From assembly GCA_033398695.1 (NCBI GenBank), contig CM065811.1, positions 73,412,001 through 73,476,000 on the forward strand: a stretch of DNA of 64,000 bases. The letters run 5' to 3'. The DNA is from Orobanche coerulescens. Its lineage: Eukaryota; Streptophyta; Magnoliopsida; Lamiales; Orobanchaceae. This document shows, one piece after another, positions 37,322 to 48,911 of the stretch. The position numbers and the translations under genes are program-made. How positions within the stretch are numbered: the stretch's first letter is position 1; each line of letters begins with the position of its first letter. The notes under the pieces were generated by a model. It was not told the DNA's origin. It did no database searches and saw only the letters and a program-made list of their open reading frames with translations.

Positions 37322-38651
37322 ATGGCGCGCACGAAGAAGCTGACCAAGCGTGCCAGGACCGAGTCAGCCCCGACGCGAGGGGAGACCTCTCGGGGTCGGG
37401 CCGAGGCGGAGGGGCACCAATTTTCGGACCCCGAGATCCACAAGATATTCAACGAAAAGATCCGTCCGCGTCCACTTATTCCCGAGAGAGGTTTTACTCC
37501 AGCTCCTCAGGACGGGGAGTTGCTCATGATGATTGACGAGATGGGATGGGCTAGATTTACCGCACCTCCTGAGCCAGCAGTCATTTCGATCGTCCAGAGT
37601 TTTACGCCGGCCCTTTCTGTGAAGCATATCCGGCAGGGCATTCGTTGCCATCTTTAGAGTCCGGACTCAGTCGGCGTCAGGGTCACGGTTGATTTCTCCC
37701 CATTGCTATTCGGAGGCTTTTTGGGTTTCGGCGGTGGGCGAGACGGCTATGACCGCGTGATGACCGGCCTCACTAAGGAGGCCACTGCTTGAGACGATTA
37801 CGGCCGGTGCCCCAGGGAGCGGCGAGCCTGAGCTCATCTACTTTTCACTTGAGGCTCGCGCCTCGGCCGGCTCAGGCGAGCAGCTTTACTTTATTTGTGC
37901 CGCATTGATCCCACCTCCCAGATCCGTCAGCTTTTCTCTCCGCGCCGGATACTTTTGCTATCACCTCGGGCTGCGTTTTGATGTGGCCCCCATTACGGTC
38001 CGATCTATCTTCCAGTATCCAGGGGGCGAGGCGGGTGAAGCATCCCTCCCTCATCTGCGCCTTATGCGTGATCGGGGTGGCGTGGTCGGTCGACGAGCGA
38101 TGCTTGCCCCACAGGCCCGATCGACCACCGCATCATATCGCACTTTGAGCGGTGGGGCGGAGCACGGCACACGCTCGGGGCGAGATTTTTGCTCGAGGAG
38201 GCTCACGAGGGATCCCGAGCCACTTTGTTGGCCTTGCGGAGAGGCCGGACCGCAGCCCGACAGAGCGAGGTTGGAGGAGCTGTTTGATGGGCTGCTGGAG
38301 GATATGAGGAGACAGAGAGAAGAGCATAGGGAGGAGCTGAGGAGAGAGAGAGAGGAGCTGAGAGAGGAGTTAAGGAGAGAGAGAGATGAGATGAGGAGAG
38401 AGAGAGAGAGCTGGATGGCTGCCTTGCGAGAGGAGCAGCGGGCGGCGCGGGAGAGTGTTGTTGCTGCCGCTAGAGCCGAGATGAGAGAGCGAGCCGCCGG
38501 CCAGCGGCCGGAGGCGTCTTGCTGCGAGGAGGCTTATCATCGGGAGCACCTCGCCGCATGGACGGCCCACATCATGCATCCCGACGGGCCATTTCTGCGC
38601 CCGCCCGGCCACCACACCACCCTCCTCACGGACGATGCCACACGGCTCTGA
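37322..38651 (+). pseudogene. B second ORF (Athila-type accessory protein), broken
   Basis: ATG at 37322 (MARTKKLTKRAR: basic start, possibly nuclear). Open to a TAG at 37655; after at least one frame change it continues to 38651. The first half (RPLIPERGF, then GWARF) resembles, from memory, the plant family annotated as putative plant transposon protein (Transposase_32), found in env-like positions of Athila elements. The second half, encoded at about 38268-38510, is a highly charged Glu/Arg coiled coil of REELRRERE repeats, followed by an Ala/Arg-rich and a Pro/His-rich tail. No membrane segment is visible, so an envelope role is not supported. Function unknown. Confidence 0.6.
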
Positions 38652-39933
38652 GCCGGACTCGAGGAGTACTTGACCTTTTACTTTTCTTGCATTTCATTTT
38701 TGTCCATTGAGGTCAATGTACGTCCTAAGTTTGGGGGAGGGATTTACATTCAGTCTACATTAGTTGCTGTACTCTATTTTTTTTGCTGTACATTATATTT
38801 TGTTGCACTTTTCTTTTCTTTGCGAAATTTTTTTTAGCTAGCCTTGCTTGCCGTAGTTTTTTATTCATGAATTTTCGTGCTTCTATTTTGTGTGATACTT
38901 GATATTACGACACTGTCTTTCTCTCGAAGAAGCGGGCGAGTTCTAGTCGAGTTGTAGTCGATTATTTACATTACGCTTAGTATTCAATTAGGTCCGAAAT
39001 TTTTCGTGATTGTAGAGGTCTTGGCGAGATAAGAGACGATACATACTTGTTTAAAATCCCCATTAATACGTTTGGCTACATTTTAGGATAGAGAGTCGTC
39101 TTGTTTCTTTAGTCGGGTGGGCACTTAAATTTAGTCTAGAGTCGGCGGCTTTTCCCTAAAAGTCGAGAGAATGCGTTCTATGAAGGGAAGTCTAGTAAGG
39201 GGTATTCGCGTGACCGTTGTTTACTCTCGCGTAAAGCAGCGACCCCGATTAGACTAGTAATTTAGATATTTCACATGTGTCAATGATTGGAAGCCTAGTA
39301 ACCGGGGTATTCGCGTGACCATTGTTTACTCTCGCGTAAAGCGGCAACCTTGATTCGGACATGCGGAAATTTTGTATTCGAGTTGTTTCTCCGTATGCGG
39401 GAACTTAGTAACTAGAAGCATCCATGTGCCCCATGAGTGTCTTTTACGTCAAACGGTTTCCGAATACATGAGAATGGAAGTTCCACCCTAGGATTATCTC
39501 GATGAAACATCCCGAGATCCTAACCTAGTGGTCGACTCGAATCAAATTCTTGAGCATAGTTATATAAGGGGATACTGCCCGAGGTTTATTTGTTATAAGA
39601 CTCGTAAAATTTGTGCCTTTAGACTGTGGAACAAGATGAACTAGTTTGGTTGTGTTGGCCTTTCATATTGACGGACGATTTGACTCATGTTTTGTTAATC
39701 TTTGAGCTGAAATTTTCTTCATGAACGAATGATTAGGACTGAACTTGATTTCTTTGCGGAATCATTATTCTGAGTGCAGCTCGCTTTTATGACACTCGTA
39801 TTATTTAGAGAGAATGGCAGGATAGTATTGATTAGGTTGAACACTATGAGTTGCACGATGATTCACGACATTCTTTTATTGACTTTAATTCTTTTTGCTT
39901 GAGGACAAGCAAAGGCTTAAGTTTGGGGGTATT
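38652..39933 (+). other. B 3' non-coding region with two polypurine tracts and a tandem repeat
   Basis: AAGTTTGGGGGAGGG at about 38729-38743 and AAGTTTGGGGGTATTT at 39918-39933; the latter abuts the LTR and is the primer for plus-strand synthesis. Between them is a two-copy repeat (about 39190-39245 and 39294-39350) built on GGGGTATTCGCGTGACC and ACTCTCGCGTAAAGC. No ORF of note. Confidence 0.7.
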
Positions 39934-41260
39934 TGTTAGGCGTATTTTTATACGCTTATTTATCATTATTTTGTAGTATTTTGGAGTGTGAAATCATCTA
40001 AATGAGCTTTTAATGCCTTAATTTTGCATGATTGACAGGAAATTGAAGTCCGGAAGCTTAAACGATGCAAAACGGGCGAAAACGGCAAAACTGGACTATG
40101 AGCCGCGGCACAAGGAAGCTGAGCCGCGGCAAAGGAAGACACCAGCCGAAGGGCAGAGTAGGCTGTACTCTGTGCCGTGGCACAGCCCATGTGAGCCGCG
40201 GCACAGAAGGATTTAATTACGCCCAGGTATTCAGATTTTAGCGATGTGCCGCGGCACAGCACAGGTGAGCCGCGGCACACTTAGCGGGATTTATACGTCT
40301 GCGCGGATTTTGGGCCGTTTCGAAGCCAGTTTTCAACCGATTAATATGGACGCGATTTGTGGAGGTGCTGAGCTATAAATAGGGCTTAAGACCCTAATTT
40401 AATTATGGGGGAATCATTGAATCTAAACCTAAGAGAGCTTAAGCTTGGAGACAGAGAAGAAGAGGAAAACAGAGGAATTCAAGGGCAGAAGGCGGAAGCT
40501 GAAGAACGGAGGAATCCGAGCTTCATCTGCGTTTGAATTTTATGCTTTCGTTTATTTATTCTGTATTTTCAGCTTTTAGTATGTCAGGCTAAAGCCCTAA
40601 TCTAGGGTTTTGATGAAACCTTTATTTTGACGAATTGATTAAGATTATCCAATTTATTACCTTTTTATTGAGTTTTCCCAATTATGTTTAATGCTTGCAA
40701 TTATCTGGCCAATAGTTGTATTGATTTAATCATTCACTTGAATCGGGAGAGGAGATTTGGTGAGGAACTATTGGTGAGAACCGTTTTATTCTGTGAGATA
40801 GGAATATACTCATAGGTACTTCGTGGCGTTTAGGAGATTTCATGCTTTTTGCCTAGCGTCGAGATAATTCACCTAGGGATAGAGTGCGTTAGTCGCCGTT
40901 AGATAAATCTATTGACCTCGGGAGAGGCGGTAGAATATATTAGCAATCTCCGCCTTCAATAAATTGGGAAAATTATTTATTACGGATGATCAAGATTAAA
41001 TTCGGATAAATTAAGGTGGATTCATAACTCTAGACTTATTTATCATTTGATTCCTTTTATTCAAGCTATCGCTTTCTGTTTAGTCTTTTATTCATTCTTT
41101 TAGTTATTAATCCAAAAACCCAACTTCGATTGTTCAAATAAAATTGGAATACGAAAACGTCGGTAGTTAGAGACTCAATCCTCGTGGGAACGATACTCTA
41201 CTTATCACTTTATTACTTGTAAACGATGACGTGCACTTGCGTGTAGGAAATATCGCAACA
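39934..41260 (+). mobile_element. B 3' LTR
   Basis: 1327 bp, collinear with the 5' LTR. Palindromes 40097-40280, TATA 40373-40384. It retains CAG/CTG triplets that are missing from the 5' LTR copy. Confidence 0.9.
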
Positions 41261-43100
41261 ATAACTTGCCTCGATACCGGTACCACGAAGCTGTTGTCGA
41301 ACACATTGCCTTTGTCTACGAGCTCCTCAGCCCCGATCAAAAGCAATACAATGGACATACTCGAACGCGACCGCAATATCCGGTTATAATCACCGATCAA
41401 CAATCTCAACCTATCGAAGAAATCAAATAACACATATCCGATAACAATCAACAACTGACAAACTAACCAATCGAACTCAACGGTTCAACACAACCTCGAA
41501 TAAACACAGTCAGAACCAACCAAGTCTAACCATCACGAATTCATAATCAAAACACAAAAATACTGCACTGTCTGCCTACTTAGCGCACGTTAAACGCATA
41601 ACGTAGCGTGCGCTAAGTTGTCCCGTTAGCGTGCGCTAGCCAGTAAGCTTAGCGTGCGCTAATGCTGTACAGTGGCATGCAATCCAAGCATCGACTAACA
41701 TCTTGTAACTACGAATCCGAATGAAGGGAGATATGAATCTCCATATCTCTTGAAGATAAACGACACCATAACTATCACAAGGATCATATCATTGTCCATA
41801 TATCAATAATAACACCAACAATCAAACCGACTCGATAACAAGGATCATATCATATTCAATCCGGAATTCAACCTCGTATCATGATTTAACTCCTCTAAAT
41901 CGATCAATATAATTAACAAGATTCAGAAATCCATCTTAGATCGGGTTAAACGAATCAACATCCTTATAGTATGAAGAATCTTAACTAACATCCGAAACTC
42001 TTATCAAAATTCCATTGAATCCCATATAACATCATCATATGATTATCCAACATGATCCTTACATGAAATCATCCAAGAAAAACGAACTATCATCAAGAGG
42101 ATACGAAAATTACCTGGATTGGATGGACCAAGAATAAGAACACTAGACTCCATTCCAAGAATCATGAATAACTTGAAGAATAAGGCTTGAATCCATGCTC
42201 TCCATCTTAATCTTGTTAAAGATCATCATCTCTCAGTGTTTAGGAACTCCAAATGTTCTCCCAAGGTTGTCTCTATCGGGTGAAAGGAAAGAAATGGACG
42301 AAATGCTTCATGACACCTGTTTGTCCCTTTATATAGAATACCTTACTAGCGTGCGCTAAACCCTTATGTTTAGCGTGCGCTAGCCTTAGCGTGCGCTAAC
42401 TGACTTTGTTAGCGTGCGCTATCGAAGCCCAGAGGCTACTGTCTTGCTTCATAAACTAGCTTACGTACGTAATGCCCATGCATTAACGTACGTAAAACAT
42501 CATGTCTAGCGTACGCAAGTCCTTACTCTTAGCGTGCGCTATCCGAAGTTGACTTACTACAGTGTTCACCTACCACTCGCCCCCACATTCCGACAGCATC
42601 TTACAAGGATAAGATTCCTTGTTGACTGATATATATTTAGCGTGCGCTAAGCCTAATCTTTAGCGTGCGCTAATACTTCAGGACAACAACCGTTGACTTA
42701 CCAGAACGTGCGCCGAAAGCAGCCGGGTCCATACGCAGATTCCTTCTGATCGGACTACATTAGCGTACGCTAACCTATGAACGTAGCGTGCGCTAATCCT
42801 GCACGATAGCGTGCGCTATGCATGAATATCAGCGTGCGCTAATAAGGCTATACTTAGCCATTTTCAGCTATCCTTGTCCAACATCTCGACATATCAAATA
42901 CGAACATACGGCATATCAAATATACATTACTCAACACATTATATCCTCAAATACAATTGTCGACCAAATACGACAATTATACCAATACTGACATCTCAGT
43001 CCTTCATTTATTTTATCCCTACTGTACAGATTCCATGCTGTACAATATAACTCGGATAAAATAATATCCAACAACAGTAGTAGAAATTCCGGATATTACA
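41261..43100 (-). mobile_element. E2 5' LTR (A4), right segment
   Basis: Resumes with the duplicated ATAAC then TTGCCTCGATACC, collinear with A3, and ends GGATATTACA at 43100. Minor block 41577-41664, TATA near 42338, main inverted-repeat array 42345-42845. Confidence 0.9.
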
Positions 43101-43730
43101 GGCATCAATTATCGAGGCAAGTATTTTCTTATACGACTTGTGCCCTGCAAATAGAGTTTACATGTTAGATTTACGATGGTTGGTTTACCCTCGTGAATAT
43201 GATTCGTTTGAGTTGATATTGATTTGATTATTTTGAACGTTGAAGGTTTTAATGATACCCCCACTTGTTAATGTTGTGGAATCGTGTATTCCGTGTTAAT
43301 TGTGTTGTTTGCGTTTTGAAGAGTTTGATAATGGTGTCGGATAAGTGGCCATCTCTAGTAAGTATTCTTGATGAACTTACATTCTTAGCATATTAGTATT
43401 GCATGAGTAACGTGTGTGTGTGTGCGTATGCTCACTATGGGTTAGATCCGATGGGGTCTCGGTAGGGGTCCACGGAGGGGTGGATCCGCGAGCTTGCTTT
43501 TAACCACTATGGGTTAGATCCGACGGGGTCTTGGTATGGGTCCACGGAGGGGTGGATCCACGGTTAATTGTGGTGTATTTCACAAATGTGATTTGATTAT
43601 GGCATTTCCGGAAATGAGTGCTTTTGAACGGTTTTCATGATTGCATGCATCGACTAAGTGTGTAAGAGGTAAGTTGTTCGTTTGGTTTACTTGGCTAGGA
43701 TGGCACTAGAGTATTTGTCGTATGTGTTTA
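43101..43730 (+). mobile_element. Element C 5' LTR, segment 3
   Basis: Starts with the duplicated GGCAT and ends with GTTTA, the target of D. Contains a two-copy tandem unit (43433-43488 and 43505-43560) with GGGTTAGATCCGA and GGTCCACGGAGGGGTGGATC, analogous to the tandem units of LTRs A, D and G. Confidence 0.85.
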
Positions 43731-45710
43731 TGTAACACCCCGAGATATTCGGAATATGTTACAGTGCCGTAGACCCCTACATGGGACCTACCAGGCTACA
43801 ATAGAAAAACTCCACCCGACTAACCATCTTGGTTAGCGAGGATACACAATTAAATAATATGACATATAAAGATACGCCCGGAGCAACCGGCAAAATAAGC
43901 ATCAACCAACAATGTGACAATTTAAAGCAATACAATACGGAGTTTGAAACAAAAAGCCTAAGTACTCGCGAGTACAATCTATAAGTTTAAAACCGTGGGA
44001 ACAACCATATCGAAATGGACAAAGGAAATAAGTAGACCCAAATGCACATGTCAATGACCCTGGCCAACATCCTCGTACTGTCCTGGTGCTCGCTCGTCCG
44101 GATAATCATAACCTGAAATCCATAACAAGAATTTCCCCAAAACGGGTCCCCAAAGGGGTTAGCAATTACGCTAGTACAAGCAGTCAAGGCAAACCAATCG
44201 CTTACACATTTCATAGTACATGCACCGATGTCATTTCAAAAACCAAAACTAGACATGTCTTTTCCGGAAACAAACAGTCAAACAATTTGCCTTGGGAACA
44301 GAGTAATATCATAGATTCCCGCACGAGGCCTCTAAGGACCCTCCCGCGCTGGCTATATTATAAAACAAAACACGCACATGCATCGCCTCGGGAACAGAGT
44401 AATATCATAGATTCCCTTGAGGCCTCTAAGGACCCTCCCGCACTGGCTAGCTAAACAAACTCGTGAAATCCAGGGCGGCAGCATAGATTTCCCTCCTTGA
44501 CCCCGTCGGGCCAACACGAGGTGAGTTACACACAAGTAATATACATCACCATTTCATGTTAAGCTTAAAGGTTTCCAAAAATACTTGCCTTGAATATTTT
44601 GATGACGCAACGAACGGACAGGATAATCACCGACGAACACTAGGAATCAACGGGACCGAACCTAACGATTTCGAAGAACATAATTACAACCAACTCTAGC
44701 CGAATACGGAAATGGAATACACCCGAATACCCGCCTACGATTCATGTATATTCGAATAAAAATAACAACGAGTGCGGACCACAACCAAACCCTCTCGATT
44801 CCGCAAAACTATGAAAATATACCATGAATCTGTAGGAAATTAATGATATCAACAAGATTAATCATATTCATCAAGAATCCATTAACAAAACGGAAGGAAT
44901 CGGACAAAAACCCCAAAATCCCCAATTATCCAAAAGGGAGGGTTTCAAGAAATATTACCTTAGGAGATTCAAGTACTAAGATCCGTAGAACACGCATTGG
45001 ATTGATCGTCCGGCCTTCACTACCGAAGAAAAATGGTGAAAATCAACCCCTCAATGGATAAAGATGAAGAACTCTTCCCCTCTCTCTAACTCTCTCTCGC
45101 GATGCAGGTGAAATGAGGGAGAAGACGACCGATCTCGTCTAATAAGGACGAGATTGCACAATTACCGCTTTGTGTGCCGCGGCACATCCGAAGTGTGCCG
45201 CGACACAGGCCAAAAATTACTCCCAGGTTTCGGCATTGTGCCGCGGCACAGCCTGCGTGTGCCGCGGCACCCGGTACAGTTGGGTTTAGGTCGCAGAAGA
45301 CACACGAGTGTGCCGCGGCACGAGCAGTGTGCGCGGCACGGCTTTGGCACTGTCTTTGCGGCTTGCCGGATGGGTGTGCGCGGCTGCAGTCTGATTTGTT
45401 CGACCAACAATCGAAGGAATTTGTGTGCCGCGGCACGCACATCTTGTGCCGCGGCCCACACCCCCTATTGGGTTCCAAAATGATAAAAATGATCCGGAAA
45501 GAGAATAAAACGATAGGAATCAATATTTGGGAACCAATAACACGAAATGGATTCACGGCAACCCCGAAACGGCGGTTCCGCACCACAATAACGAGAATAC
45601 AGTTCAACAGTTGACAGGAAGGACACACTGAAAGGTACACGAGGGTCACTATGACCGAGAAATATACCAAAAATGAAAATACAAGGGAAAGAAAAATACC
45701 GGATATTACA
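43731..45710 (-). mobile_element. D 3' LTR (D1)
   Basis: Minus-strand termini TGTAATATCCGGTATTT...CTCGGGGTGTTACA, 1980 bp. Tandem duplication at about 44290-44354 and 44386-44452. GTGCCGCGGCAC array at 45172-45460. Confidence 0.92.
45133..45460 (-). promoter_or_regulatory. D LTR promoter: GTGCCGCGGCAC array and stem-loop TATA-like box
   Basis: About ten intact or altered copies of the 12-bp palindrome GTGCCGCGGCAC at 45172-45460. In minus sense they are followed by a 7-bp stem TCTCGTC/GACGAGA (45133-45153) whose loop reads CTTATTA, the best TATA-like candidate. Same layout at 51985-52310 in the other LTR. The start site is inferred. Confidence 0.55.
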
Positions 45711-45724
45711 TTCTACCCCTCTAA
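45711..45724 (-). other. D polypurine tract
   Basis: Minus-strand AGAGGGGTAGAA directly before the LTR start, preceded by GTTTTGGGACGAAACTT. This is the plus-strand DNA primer and fixes the orientation. Confidence 0.8.
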
Positions 45725-45745
45725 AAATAAGTTTCGTCCCAAAAC

Positions 45746-46495
45746 TTAAGAAACAAACAACTCAGGGTACCTAGCATGCATGCTATCCTCGGTTTCCCAA
45801 GTTGCTTCCTCGACACCGTGTCTCGACCACTGCACTTTGACCAAAGGGATGGTCTTATGCCTCAGTCGTTTCTCACGATGCTCCAAAATCTTCAAAGGAC
45901 GCTCCTCAAAAGTAATATCTTCAGCAATATCAATCTCGCCATAATCGATGACGTGACTAGGATATGGAACATATTTCCTCAGCTGGGAAACGTGAAAAAC
46001 GCTATGAACGTGACTCAAGGCCGGGGGTAACGCCAAACGGTATGCTAACCCACCGACCCGCTCGAGAATCTCGAAGGGTCCAATAAATCTCGGACTCAAC
46101 TTCCCTTTCTTCCCGAAACGGAAAACCCCTCTCGTCGGCGACACCTTCAGCAAAACGTGGTCTCCCACCTCGAATTCTAAAGGTCGACGACGGACATCGG
46201 CATATGACTTACGACTCGGGCCGTCAACATCCGTTCCCGAATTAATTCTATCTTCCACCTCGTCTCTAAAACGACATCCGGCTCGGTCCCACCAAATCGG
46301 ACGCCTCATTCCAACAAATCGGCGATCGACATCGTCGCCATAAAGTGCCTCATACGGTGCCATCCGAATCGACGCGTGCCAACTATTGTTGTACGTGAAT
46401 TCGATCGATGGCAAATGCTCTTCCCGATCGCTACTCCAATCGAGGGCACAAGCACGCAACATGTCCTCGAATGTCCGGATAGTGCGTTGGCCCAT
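45746..46495 (-). pseudogene. D integrase C-terminal part with chromodomain-like tail
   Basis: 250-codon frame. It begins in the integrase core ([22 protein letters not shown], split here as [11 protein letters not shown] and MAPYEALYG), then about 45 residues are out of frame (46180-46330) and the frame recovers at KSYADVRRRPLEF. The GPF/Y-type module follows (GKLSPRFIGPFEILERVG). The last 55 residues (RPLKILE, LVKVQWSRHG, EEATWE, YPELF) have the pattern of a chromodomain that targets integration to heterochromatin. Two compensating frame changes near YGDD and SRKSY are visible. The stop is just before the polypurine tract, as expected. Confidence 0.8.
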
Positions 46496-47742
46496 CCATC
46501 CGATCGGGGATGAAAAGAGGTACTCAAATGCAAACGGGTACCTAACGACTTATGCACCGCCTGCCAAAAGTGCGATACAAAACGGCCATCACGATCCGAA
46601 ACAATAGACTTCGGAGTACCGTGAAGTCTCACAATCTGCGCGATAAACACACGAGCCAATTTCTCCAGGCCCCAAGTGTCCTTGATGCCCAGAAAATGTG
46701 CCGACTTGGTCAGACGATCAACAACCACCCATACCATATTCATGCCCGATCTCGATCTCGGCAAACTCGTAATGAAATCCATCGATATAACTTCCCATTT
46801 CCATTCCGGAATGGGAAGTGACTGCAATAACCCAGCCGGTCGCTGATGTTCGATTTTGACCTGCTGGCAAGTCAAGCATCTCGCCACAAACTGTGCGACC
46901 TCCTCCTTCATATCATTCCACCAGAAGTTCCTCCTCAGGTCCTTGTACATCTTACTCGAACCAGGATGAACGGAATAGGGTGTGGAATGGGCCTCACGCA
47001 AAATACTCTGCCGCAACTCTGGATCGTTCGGCACACAAAGCCGACTCTGGAATCTCAAAACACCATCCTCGTGAATCACAAACCCAGAAGACTTTCCCTT
47101 AAGAACGTTCTCTCGGATTTGAGTAATCATCGGATCCTCTAATTGTTTCAGCTTAATTTCATCGATCAAAGACGACGAAATCTCTAAAGCACAAAGTTGC
47201 CCGACAGCTCCAGGCAACAAAACCTCAACACCAAACTCAATCAAAGCCCGCCGAAGCTCAGACTGAGACGTGAGGACCTCAAGCGTTCGCAACGCAATCG
47301 GTTTCCGACTCAAGGCGTCGGCCACGACGTTCGCCTTGCCCGGATGGTAAAGGATTTCGAGGTCATAATCCTTAATCAGCTCTAACCACCTCCTCTGCCT
47401 CATATTCAACTCCCGCTGAGTAAATATGTATTTCAGACTTTTATGATCGGTAAAAATCTGACATGTAGAGCCGAAAAGATAGTGACGCCAAATCTTGAGC
47501 GCAAAAACGACTGCCGCTAACTCCAAATCATGAGTAGGGTAATTAAGCTCATACGGTCTCAATTGTCTCGACGCATAGGCAATGGTCTTGCCGTGCTGCA
47601 TCAATACGCACCCAAGACCCTGGCCCGAAGCATCGCTGTAAACGGCGAATCCCTCGTCGCCACACGGCAACGCCAAAACCGGGGCTGAAGTCAAACGCTT
47701 CTTCAGCTCCTCGAAACTCGACTGTCTCTCATCGGTCCGCAT
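46306..47742 (-). pseudogene. D RNase H and integrase (N-terminal and core)
   Basis: 479-codon frame. Residues 1-150: RNase H with [27 protein letters not shown] and [11 protein letters not shown], ending in ADALSRK. Residues about 245-300: integrase zinc finger, with the His-His pair in the [10 protein letters not shown] region and CLTCQ. Then the catalytic core with Asp in [10 protein letters not shown] and Asp in IVSDRDGRF. The frame is lost shortly after FHPRSDGW (near 46500), and the remaining core lies in the next frame down. The true polyprotein would not start at this ATG; RT upstream is in another frame. Confidence 0.85.
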
Positions 47743-47923
47743 TTAACTTCTCGGATTACGGAGCAATCTGTGTAAGTGGCCGAGCTAGTTTTGAGAAACC
47801 TCACGAACCTACGGTAGTAACCACCAAACCCAAGAAACTACGGACCTCCTTCACATTTGTGGGCGATGCCCAATCCAACACCGCCTCAATCTTCTGCGGA
47901 TCCACTCGAACTCCCTACTGAAA

Positions 47924-48727
47924 TCACGTGACCTTAAACATCACTTCCTTCAGCCAGAACTCACATTTCGAGAACTTCGCATAGAGTTGCTCGGCCCTCA
48001 AAATGTCTAACACTATCCGCAAATGATGGGCATGCTCTTCCTCATTCTTTGAATAGATCAGAATATCGTCAATAAAGACGACGACACACTTATCCAAATA
48101 CTCGATAAAGACTTTGTTCATCAACTGCATGAACACCGCCGGCGCATTAGTTAACCCGAAAGGCATAACTACAAACTCATAATGTCCGTATCTCGTCCGA
48201 AAAGCTGTCTTCGGCACGTCGGACTTCCTCACCCGGAGTTGATAGTACCCCGATTTTAAATCAATCTTCGAGAACACCGCAGCTCCCTGCAACTGATCGA
48301 ACAAGTCGTCAATCCTCGACAAAGGGTACTTGTTCTTGATGGTCACTTTGTTTAGTTCGCGATAGTCGATACACAAACGTAGCGAACCATCCTTCTTACG
48401 CACAAACAAGACCGGTGCGCCCCAAGGCGAGGCGCTTGGTCGAACATACCCCGACTCCAGAAGTTCACTCAACTGTTTCTTCAACTCGGCCATCTCTGAA
48501 GGTGCCATGCGATACGGCGCCTTCGAAATCGGAGCCGCGCCCGGCTCTAATTCTATAACAAACTCAACCTCACGATCCGGTGGCAATCCCGGCAACTCGT
48601 CAGGAAATACATCAGGAAACTCACTAACGACTGGAATCGACGAAAACTCGACTCCACCATTCTCCGCCTTCAAGGCGTAGCACCAATAACCAGTACACCC
48701 CTTTCGCAGGAGTTTCACCGCCTTCAA
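47924..48727 (-). pseudogene. D reverse transcriptase
   Basis: 268-codon frame. Linker after protease ([13 protein letters not shown]), then RT fingers and palm: [50 protein letters not shown], and the catalytic FIDDIL box (Asp-Asp codons at 48065-48070). It ends in [12 protein letters not shown], after which a frameshift (near 47925) separates the thumb and connection to RNase H (47743-47923). All visible catalytic residues are intact. It copies element RNA into DNA in the virus-like particle. Confidence 0.88.
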
Positions 48728-48911
48728 GGCGTTAATAACAAACTTGGTTTCTCTTTCGCCCGCGATAGAGTATTCGCACTGCCTCGGCTAACATGGTAAT
48801 GATCCTCGTGCGGTAGTTCATGATTGCACCATGCCGCTCGAGCCAATCATTCCCGAGAATTAAATCCTCGCCCTCGATACTCACAACAATAAGATTAGAG
48901 AGCCACGCCTC

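Larger units (their letters stand above)
32241..41260 (+). mobile_element. B: Athila-like element, non-autonomous, TSD ATAAC
   Basis: LTRs 32241-33557 and 39934-41260 begin TGTTAGGCGTATTTT and end ATATCGCAACA. Target duplication ATAAC is at 32236-32240 and 41261-41265. It has a tRNA-Asp-type primer site, a gag and gag-protease ORF of Athila type, then no RT, RNase H or integrase, then a second ORF and a long 3' non-coding stretch. The LTRs are almost identical outside the palindrome block, so the insertion is recent and is the youngest in its stack. It needs pol from a relative. Confidence 0.9.
24455..43100 (-). mobile_element. E2: second family A element, TSD GGCAT, carrying nested B
   Basis: LTRs at 24455-28006 and 30489-43100 (the latter split by B at 32241-41260) around internal region 28007-30488. 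Target duplication GGCAT is at 24450-24454 and 43101-43105. Same orientation as E1 and no coding domains. The primer site GCTCTGATACCA is intact at 30472-30483. Without B it would be about 9.6 kb. Confidence 0.9.

Noticed and set aside
37298..38651. Envelope protein in element B
   Set aside because: Position fits env-like ORFs, but no signal peptide, membrane segment or fusion-like segment is visible. The protein is basic then coiled-coil, so only accessory protein is claimed.
45154..45614. Overlapping ORFs in the D LTR palindrome array (also 52006-52518)
   Set aside because: The Cys/Arg/His-rich peptides are the translated GTGCCGCGGCAC palindrome in all frames, not zinc-finger proteins.
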